A DNA stretch of 26,898 bases from CAZRZN01 sp964604565 (GTDB taxonomy: Bacteria > Pseudomonadota > Alphaproteobacteria > Rhodobacterales > Rhodobacteraceae), in assembly GCA_964604565.1 (NCBI GenBank), contig CAZRZN010000031.1:1-26898 (forward strand). The letters run 5' to 3'. A program made the translations under genes and the position numbers. The notes under the pieces were generated by a model. The model saw nothing but the letters and a program-made list of their open reading frames with translations, had not been told where the DNA came from and made no database searches. This document shows positions 22,159-26,898 of this stretch, piece by piece (the stretch's first letter is position 1; every line of letters begins with the position of its first letter).

Positions 22159-22428
22159 ATGATCGAAGGCGGAAGGCCCCTGCTGGGCAGTGGTCGGGTC
22201 AGTATCGCGGTTGGTGACCCGATGTCATTGGCAACGCAGGATAAAACAATCCGGAAAGCCGTTCGGGACATGGATGCCGCAGGTGTAACAATCCGCGCTG
22301 CGGGCATTTGTCCGGCACTTGAAGACCCCGCGCAGTCCCGTCATGCCGCATGGACCGCCGGCGCCGCGCGAAATGCGCTCTGTGGGCGGGTGCCCGTGGA
22401 CGCGTTGCAGGCTGTCATGGCAGCCTGA
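22159..22428 (+). CDS. Small protein of unknown function
   Basis: An 89-aa reading frame starting at ATG 22159, with GGAGGGAAGG 4-13 nt upstream, one of the stronger ribosome binding sites in the window. I do not recognise a family. The sequence begins MIEGGRPLLGSGRVSIAVGDP, has a charged middle (TQDKTIRKAVRDMDAAG) and an Ala-rich end with two cysteines (ICPALED and NALCGRV). There is no signal peptide or membrane helix. It lies between a terminator-like hairpin and the TRAP receptor gene, 55 bp before the latter, so it may be the first gene of that transport operon. It could also be non-coding leader; only the ribosome binding site, frame length and position support it. Confidence 0.45.
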   Translation: MIEGGRPLLGSGRVSIAVGDPMSLATQDKTIRKAVRDMDAAGVTIRAAGICPALEDPAQSRHAAWTAGAARNALCGRVPVDALQAVMAA

Positions 22429-22483
22429 CCACAATAATCCGCGTCCCGCCAATGGGGCGCACCGGTCATCCAGGGAGGATAAC

Positions 22484-23539
22484 ATGACCACACGCAGAAC
22501 CGTTCTGGGCATCGCCGGGGCCACCATGGCCGCGCTGATGACCACCACCTCCGCCTTCGCACAGGAGGTGACGCTGACCTTGCATCAATTCCTGCCCGCG
22601 CAGGCCAATGTGCCGAAACTGGTGCTGGACGTCTGGGCCGACCGCGTCGAGGCGGCATCGGAGGGACGCATCGAGATCGAGCGTTATCCGTCGATGCAAT
22701 TGGGTGGCGCGCCGCCGGAACTGATGGATCAGGCCATTGACGGCATCGCCGATGTGGTCTGGACCGTGGTCGGCTACACGCCGGGCCGCTTCCCGACCAC
22801 CGAGGTTTTCGAACTGCCCTTCATGGTGGATGATGCCCGCGCGGCCTCCTACGCCTATTGGAAGATGTTCGAAGAGCATATGGCCGACGGTGAATTCGCG
22901 GATGTGAAGATCCTTGGCACCTGGGTGCATGGTCCGGGCATGTTCCACACCAACAAGCCGGTCACCGTGCCCGCCGATCTGGAGGGCATGAAGATCCGTG
23001 GCGGTTCGCGTCTGGTGAACGATCTGCTGACCCGCGTCGGCGCGGAACCTATCGGCATGCCGGTTCCGGCGATCCCGGAGGCCCTGTCCAAGGGCGTTCT
23101 GGACGGGACGACCATCCCGTGGGAGGTGACTGCCTCGCTGAAGGTGCCGGAACTGGTGACGAACCACACCGAATTCGACGGGCCGGCCTTGTATAATCTG
23201 ACCTTTGTTCTTGCGATGAACAAGGACCGCTACGAAAGCCTGCCGGATGACCTTCAGCAGGTCATCGACGAGAATTCCGGGCTTGATTTCTCGATCTTCG
23301 CGGGGGGCACGCAGGCGGATGCGGACGGTCCCGCGCGGCAGATGGCGGTGGACCGTGGCAACAACATCGTCACCGTTTCCGAGGAAGACGCCAAGGCCTG
23401 GGACGATCTGGTCAATCCGATCTACGAGAGCTGGGTTGCCGACATGAATGCCAAGGGGATCGACGGCCAGGCGCTGATCGACCAGGCCAAGGCGCTGATG
23501 GCGGACTACTCGTCCGACATGGACACCTACGCCGACTGA
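22484..23539 (+). CDS. dctP: TRAP transporter substrate-binding protein (DctP-type)
   Basis: A 351-aa periplasmic receptor. The signal peptide starts MTTRRTVLGIAGATMAAL and is probably cleaved after AFA (residue 26); the twin Arg suggests the Tat route. The core shows the family pattern: DLEGMKIRGGSRLVNDLL with the conserved ligand Arg172, and VPAIPEALSKGVLDGTTIPWE. This Arg is missing at the equivalent site of the other TRAP receptor at 3925. A carboxylate ligand is therefore likely, for example a sugar acid, which would suit the dehydrogenases and lactonase-like enzyme upstream. The ATG at 22484 follows GGGAGGA by about 6 nt. A U-tailed terminator follows the gene, so the receptor is probably made in excess of the permeases. 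Confidence 0.93.
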   Translation: MTTRRTVLGIAGATMAALMTTTSAFAQEVTLTLHQFLPAQANVPKLVLDVWADRVEAASEGRIEIERYPSMQLGGAPPELMDQAIDGIADVVWTVVGYTPGRFPTTEVFELPFMVDDARAASYAYWKMFEEHMADGEFADVKILGTWVHGPGMFHTNKPVTVPADLEGMKIRGGSRLVNDLLTRVGAEPIGMPVPAIPEALSKGVLDGTTIPWEVTASLKVPELVTNHTEFDGPALYNLTFVLAMNKDRYESLPDDLQQVIDENSGLDFSIFAGGTQADADGPARQMAVDRGNNIVTVSEEDAKAWDDLVNPIYESWVADMNAKGIDGQALIDQAKALMADYSSDMDTYAD

Positions 23540-23553
23540 GGCGCAGAGCACGC

Positions 23554-23588
23554 AGGGCCGCGCCGACCGCGCGGCCCTTTTTCATTTT
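23554..23588 (+). terminator. Intrinsic terminator between TRAP receptor and small permease
   Basis: AGGGCCGCGC (23554-23563) pairs perfectly with GCGCGGCCCT (23569-23578) across a 5-nt loop. The stem is followed by a T-rich tract broken by one C and one A. It is the best classical intrinsic terminator in the window. It starts 14 bp after the receptor stop, with the permease start 20-30 bp further on, so read-through is probably partial. Confidence 0.8.
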
Positions 23589-23609
23589 TCCTGACGGGAG
23601 AAGGCTGCG

Positions 23610-24203
23610 ATGGCCGGTCTGCACCGCTTTGTTCTGGGCATCACGCGCATGATGGCGTTGTTGGGCGGCATCGTTCTGACGGCGCTGATCCTGATCACCT
23701 GCCTCTCCATTCTGGGCCGTGCGGCCAATACGGCGCTGCATTCGGACCTTGTGATGGGAGCCATGCCCGGACTGGCGCAGGCGTTGATCGACTTGGGCGT
23801 GGGGGCCATTCGCGGGTCCTACGAACTGGTTGAGGCGGGCATGGCATTCTGCATCTTTGCCTTCCTGCCGTTCTGTCAGGTCACGGCAGGCCACGCCTCC
23901 GTGGATGTCTTTACCAACATGCTGCCACGTGGCGCGAACCGTGTGCTGGAGGCGGTGATCTCCGTATTGTTTGCCGTGGCGCTGGTGACGGTTGCCGTGC
24001 AGCTATACGAAGGCACGACGCGAAAGATGAGTTCGGGGCAAACCTCGCTCCTGTTGGAGTTTCCGATCTGGTGGGCCTATATGGCCAGCCTCGTTGGCGC
24101 CGTGCTCGCAGCCGCGGCCGGGGTCTACATGGCCTTGCTCCGTCTCTTCGAGGCGACGACCGGCCGCATGGTCGCGCCGAATGCGGTGGGAGCAAAGCAT
24201 TGA
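23610..24203 (+). CDS. dctQ: TRAP transporter small permease (DctQ-type)
   Basis: A 197-aa inner-membrane protein with four hydrophobic helices (about 13-35, 72-92, 108-130 and 150-175). GHASVDVFTNMLP after helix 2 matches the conserved DctQ segment. It pairs with the large permease directly downstream. The ATG at 23610 has GGGAGAAGG upstream. Its stop overlaps the TTG start of the large permease by 4 nt (TTGA at 24200-24203), so the two are translationally coupled. It has an extended periplasmic or loop region between helices 1 and 2 compared with short DctQ proteins. Confidence 0.9.
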   Translation: MAGLHRFVLGITRMMALLGGIVLTALILITCLSILGRAANTALHSDLVMGAMPGLAQALIDLGVGAIRGSYELVEAGMAFCIFAFLPFCQVTAGHASVDVFTNMLPRGANRVLEAVISVLFAVALVTVAVQLYEGTTRKMSSGQTSLLLEFPIWWAYMASLVGAVLAAAAGVYMALLRLFEATTGRMVAPNAVGAKH

Positions 24204-25516
24204 GCAACCTCGAGATCGGGATATACTCCTTTCCCGCGCTGCTGCTGTTGATTTTCCTCCGTGTGCCGATCGGCCTCGCGATGTTTGTCACGGGGTTTTT
24301 CGGGTTCTACCTCGTCATGGGCAGCACTCGACTGCCGCTGGCGCAGCTCAAGGACCTGACCTACTCGACGTTTTCCAATTATTCGCTGTCGATTGTGCCG
24401 ATGTTCCTGCTGATGGGGTATTTCGCGACGCTGGGCGGCATGAGCAAGGCGCTGTTCAAGGCTGCGGAGGGCTGGCTGGGGCACCGCAAGGGCGGGGTCG
24501 CGATGGCGGCCATCGGCGCCTGTGCGGGGTTCGGCGCGATCTGCGGCTCCTCTCTTGCCACGGCGGCCACCATGAGCCGCGTGGCGCTGCCGGAACTGAA
24601 GCGCTACGGCTATGAGGGCGGTTTCTCGACCGCGACGCTGGCGGCGGGCGGGACGCTCGGCATCCTGATCCCGCCTTCCGTGGTGCTGGTGATCTATGCC
24701 ATCCTGACCGAACAGAACATCGCCAAGCTGTTCCTCGCGGCCTTCGTGCCCGGCCTTCTGGCGGCGCTGGGCTACATGATCGCCGTGTCGATCTATGTCC
24801 GCGTGAACCCGAAATCCGCGGGCGTGCGACCGCCGATCCCGATGACCGAACGGGTTCGCGCGCTGATCGACGTCTGGCCGGTGCTGCTGGTCTTCATCGC
24901 GGTGGTCGGCGGCATCTACGGTGGCATCTTTACCCCGACCGAAGGCGCGGCCGTGGGCGCGCTTGGCACCGGTCTGATTGCGCTGCTGAACGGCGGGCTG
25001 ACGTGGCGGACGCTGCTCGACAGTTTCGCCGATACGGCCCGATCCTCGGCAATGATCTTTTTCATCGTCTTCGGGGCGGCCTTTTACAACCTCTTCCTGG
25101 CGCGGACCCGGGTGCCGCAGGAATTGTCGAACTGGGTGGTGGAACTGGGTCTTGCGCCGATCACGGTGCTGGCGGTGATTCTGGTCATCTATCTGCTGCT
25201 GGGCTGTTTCATGGACAGCCTGTCGATGATCCTGCTGACCGTCCCGATCTTTTTCCCGGTCGTCATGGCGCTGGATTTCGGCCTGTCGCCGGAGCATACG
25301 GCGATCTGGTTCGGCATCCTTGTCCTGATCGTGGTGGAGGTCGGATTGATCACGCCGCCGGTGGGAATGAATCTGTTCGTGATCAATGCGATGGATCCAG
25401 ATACGCCGATGGTGCAGACCTACCGGGCCGTGCTGTATTACGTGGCGTCCGATCTGGTGCGGGTGGTTTTGCTGGTGGCCTTTCCGGCAATCACGCTGTT
25501 CCTGCTTCCGGGGTAG
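24200..25516 (+). CDS. dctM: TRAP transporter large permease (DctM-type), TTG start
   Basis: A 438-aa multi-pass permease of usual DctM length. The N-terminus MSNLEIGIYSFPALLLLIFLRVPIG is reconstructed from a TTG start at 24200 that overlaps the stop of the small permease; GGGAG about 9 nt before supports it. An earlier in-frame ATG (24071) would add 43 non-family residues inside the small permease gene. Family motifs include FGAICGSSLATAATMSRVAL, GILIPPSVVLVIYAI and, near the C-terminus, DSLSMILLTVPIFFPV and GLITPPVGMNLFVINAM. It is the last TRAP gene. A repeat element with strong hairpins (copy E) follows and probably separates it partly from the SDR gene. Confidence 0.93.
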   Translation: MSNLEIGIYSFPALLLLIFLRVPIGLAMFVTGFFGFYLVMGSTRLPLAQLKDLTYSTFSNYSLSIVPMFLLMGYFATLGGMSKALFKAAEGWLGHRKGGVAMAAIGACAGFGAICGSSLATAATMSRVALPELKRYGYEGGFSTATLAAGGTLGILIPPSVVLVIYAILTEQNIAKLFLAAFVPGLLAALGYMIAVSIYVRVNPKSAGVRPPIPMTERVRALIDVWPVLLVFIAVVGGIYGGIFTPTEGAAVGALGTGLIALLNGGLTWRTLLDSFADTARSSAMIFFIVFGAAFYNLFLARTRVPQELSNWVVELGLAPITVLAVILVIYLLLGCFMDSLSMILLTVPIFFPVVMALDFGLSPEHTAIWFGILVLIVVEVGLITPPVGMNLFVINAMDPDTPMVQTYRAVLYYVASDLVRVVLLVAFPAITLFLLPG

Positions 25517-25518
25517 TC

Positions 25519-25583
25519 GGGGGCGCTGCCCCCGTCCGCGCTTGCGCGCGGACTCCCCCGGGATATTTCAGGCCCGAAGAAGC
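25519..25583 (-). repeat. Dispersed element, copy E (inverted)
   Basis: On the minus strand this reads CTTCTTCGGGCCTGAAATAT, then CCCGGGGG, a perfect 8-bp hairpin (GTCCGCGC 25534-25541 with GCGCGGAC 25546-25553) and GGGGGC-AGC-GCCCCC (25519-25533). It is the only full copy inverted relative to the surrounding genes. It begins 3 bp after the large permease stop, so on the plus-strand transcript the hairpins come first and the GAAGAAG arm lies shortly before the SDR ribosome binding site. Confidence 0.75.
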
Positions 25584-25606
25584 GCGCAAGGCGGGAGGAG
25601 ACCGGC

Positions 25607-26368
25607 ATGGATGTCAAAGGGTTGGTAGCGGTCGTGTCGGGGGGCGCCAGCGGTCTGGGGGCCGCAACGGCGCGGCGGCTGGCCAGCGAGGGGGCGCGGG
25701 TCGGAATACTGGATTTCGATCTTGAGCGCGCGTCGGGGCTTGCGTCGGAGATCGGCGGACATGCGGTGAGGACCGATGTCGGGGATGCGGCCTCCGTTGC
25801 AGCGGCCATGTCCGAGATCGCTGCGCGGCTGGGCCGGCCAAGGGTGGCGGTGAGTTGCGCCGGCATCGCGCCGGCGGCCCGGATGGTCGGGCGGGACGGA
25901 ACGCTGTCGACGGACCTGTTCGAACGGACCATCCGGGTCAATCTTATGGGAACCTTTTTCGTCATGGCGCATGCCGCCCGCGAGATGATGGCGCAGGAGC
26001 CGCTGGATACGGGGGAGCGCGGGGTTGTGATCAATACCGCGTCCGTCGCCTTTGAGGACGGGCAGGTAGGGCAGACGGCCTACGCGGCCTCCAAGGGAGC
26101 GATTGCCGCCATGTCGCTGCCTGCGGCAAGGGAGATGGCAAGGCAGGGTGTGCGGGTCATGTCCATTGCGCCGGGACTGTTCAACACGCCCATGATGGAG
26201 GGGCTGCCGGAGGAGACGACCGCGGGCATCGTGGCCAACATCCCTTTCCCGCACCGTCTGGGTGCCCCAGAGGAATATGCCCAGATGGTCAGCCAGATTG
26301 TTGCCAACCCCTATCTCAACGGCACGACGATCCGGCTGGATGGCGCGGTGCGGCTGCCGCAGCGGTGA
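25607..26368 (+). CDS. SDR family dehydrogenase (3-hydroxyacyl-CoA dehydrogenase type II-like)
   Basis: A 253-aa classical short-chain dehydrogenase. The cofactor motif SGGASGLG is at 11-18 and Asp36 in LDFDL suggests NAD preference. CAGIAPA follows, and the catalytic Ser146 (NTASVAFEDGQ), Tyr159 and Lys163 (YAASK) are present. The FEDGQVGQTAYAASK and APGLFNTPMMEGLP segments resemble human HSD17B10-type 3-hydroxyacyl-CoA dehydrogenases. The ATG at 25607 has GGGAGGAGA 7 nt upstream. It lies after the TRAP operon and before a benzoate-CoA ligase regulatory region, so it may belong to fatty or aromatic acyl-CoA oxidation rather than to the TRAP system. Substrate is inferred from similarity only. 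Confidence 0.92.
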   Translation: MDVKGLVAVVSGGASGLGAATARRLASEGARVGILDFDLERASGLASEIGGHAVRTDVGDAASVAAAMSEIAARLGRPRVAVSCAGIAPAARMVGRDGTLSTDLFERTIRVNLMGTFFVMAHAAREMMAQEPLDTGERGVVINTASVAFEDGQVGQTAYAASKGAIAAMSLPAAREMARQGVRVMSIAPGLFNTPMMEGLPEETTAGIVANIPFPHRLGAPEEYAQMVSQIVANPYLNGTTIRLDGAVRLPQR

Positions 26369-26487
26369 GAGACGCGCGGTTTTTCCAGCCCGCTGCGGGC
26401 GGGTGATCATCCAGTGTCTGTGCGGGGGATAGGCCCGTGATGCGGCGGCCCGGATGAGGCTCGCGCGGACCATGACCTTGCGCCTGA

Positions 26488-26501
26488 TGCATCAAAGTGC
26501 A
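26488..26501. promoter_or_regulatory. TGCA-N6-TGCA operator site 1 (BzdR/BoxR-like)
   Basis: TGCA-TCAAAG-TGCA lies 151-164 bp before the benzoate-CoA ligase start. Paired TGCA repeats of this kind are described for BzdR/BoxR, the benzoyl-CoA-responsive repressors of benzoate pathways. The site lies in an AT-rich part of an otherwise GC-rich gap (26369-26651). Confidence 0.55.
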
Positions 26502-26539
26502 GATACTTTAGATGTTTTCTTGCGTAGCGGGGCGTTTCT

Positions 26540-26553
26540 TGCATCATAGTGCA
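26540..26553. promoter_or_regulatory. TGCA-N6-TGCA operator site 2 (BzdR/BoxR-like)
   Basis: TGCA-TCATAG-TGCA is nearly identical to site 1 and starts exactly 52 bp after it, about five helical turns. Both sites share TGCATCA and AGTGCA. A regulator bound to both would sit on the same DNA face. TTGCGT at 26519-26524 could be a -35 box whose -10 would overlap this site, suiting repression; the promoter is weakly supported. Confidence 0.55.
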
Positions 26554-26651
26554 TTATCGAGTCACCGAGGGCGTCTGGCGCCCCAGGCTGCAGGCCGGCA
26601 AACGGCCGCGGGGTGAGGGAGGTCCGGGCCAGTCCCGGGCAGGAGGGGAAA

Positions 26652-26898
26652 ATGACCGAAAACCGGAACGCGGCGATCTATTTCGTCGACCGGCATCTGG
26701 CCGAGGGGCGCGCCGAAAAGCTGGCGTTTCGCGAGGCCGGAGGCAAGCAGCGCAGCCAGACCTACGGGGCGCTTTCGGCGCGGAGCGATCTGGTGGCTGG
26801 GGCGCTCGCGCGGGCGGACATACGTCCGGAAGAGCGCGTGGCCTGCATCGTGCTGGATCAGATCGAATACCCGGAACTTTTCTGGGGCGCGCTTAAGG
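26652..26898 (+). CDS. Benzoate-CoA ligase family protein, N-terminal part (cut by window end)
   Basis: An open frame of 82 codons runs from ATG 26652 to the window end with no stop, with AGGAGGGGA 3-11 nt upstream. The translation begins MTENRNAAIYFVDRHLAEGR, followed by KLAFREAGGK and YGALSARSDLVAGAL, and ends in VACIVLDQIEYPELFWGALK. This matches the N-terminal start of benzoate-CoA ligases (NAA-x-YFVDR...GRG-x-K-x-AF) of the ANL superfamily. These enzymes convert benzoate, ATP and CoA to benzoyl-CoA, the first step of the aerobic box pathway. The two TGCA-N6-TGCA sites upstream fit control by a benzoyl-CoA-sensing repressor. The catalytic parts lie outside the window, so a related aryl- or acyl-CoA ligase cannot be excluded. 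Confidence 0.8.
   Translation, partial: MTENRNAAIYFVDRHLAEGRAEKLAFREAGGKQRSQTYGALSARSDLVAGALARADIRPEERVACIVLDQIEYPELFWGALK

Noticed and set aside
1..26898. CRISPR array, tRNA, rRNA, insertion sequence or prophage
   Set aside because: No regularly spaced direct repeats, cloverleaf with conserved T-loop, transposase-like protein, target-site duplication or integrase was seen.

Overview
The window is GC-rich and densely packed. Its gene content fits a heterotrophic alphaproteobacterium of the Rhodobacteraceae (Roseobacter-type): two TRAP transporters and one tripartite tricarboxylate transporter (TTT), scavenging-type catabolic dehydrogenases, and several copies of a CTTCTTC...AAATA(C/T)C...GGGGGC-hairpin repeat that I associate with that family. 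The assignment is inference from content, not from a marker gene. I recognise 26 protein genes, one cut by the right edge, and no tRNA, rRNA, CRISPR array, IS element or phage gene.

Region 1 (139-9532): an RpiR-type regulator on the minus strand diverges from one long plus-strand run: N-formylglutamate amidohydrolase-family protein, TRAP small and large permeases, TRAP binding protein, glutamine-synthetase-family ligase, NTF2/SnoaL-like small protein, aldehyde dehydrogenase and iron-type alcohol dehydrogenase. Together they look like an uptake and catabolic system in which an imported amine or amino alcohol is gamma-glutamylated, oxidised in two steps from alcohol to aldehyde to acid, and deacylated. 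The substrate is unknown. Two details favour a non-sugar, non-carboxylate ligand: the regulator lacks the usual phosphosugar motif, and the binding protein has Phe where TRAP binding proteins usually carry the carboxylate-binding Arg.

Region 2 (9923-18362): a RamB/PrpR/ScfR-type acyl-CoA-responsive regulator on the minus strand diverges from tctC-tctB-tctA, an oxalate-CoA-ligase-like acyl-CoA synthetase, a ketopantoate-reductase-family protein and a D-2-hydroxyacid dehydrogenase. The simplest reading is import of a carboxylate, activation to a CoA thioester, and sensing of that product by the regulator.

Region 3 (18500-26368): a minus-strand Gfo/Idh/MocA oxidoreductase is divergent from a translationally coupled antibiotic-biosynthesis-monooxygenase-fold protein and an AHL-lactonase-like metallo-hydrolase. 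An inositol-2-dehydrogenase-like protein, a small unknown protein, a second TRAP transporter (P-Q-M order) and an SDR dehydrogenase follow. Dehydrogenases, a lactonase-like enzyme and a transporter suggest sugar, cyclitol or lactone catabolism, substrate unknown.

Region 4 (26369-26898): a regulatory region with two TGCA-N6-TGCA sites 52 bp apart precedes the 5' end of a benzoate-CoA ligase gene, so an aerobic benzoyl-CoA (box) pathway probably starts at the right edge.
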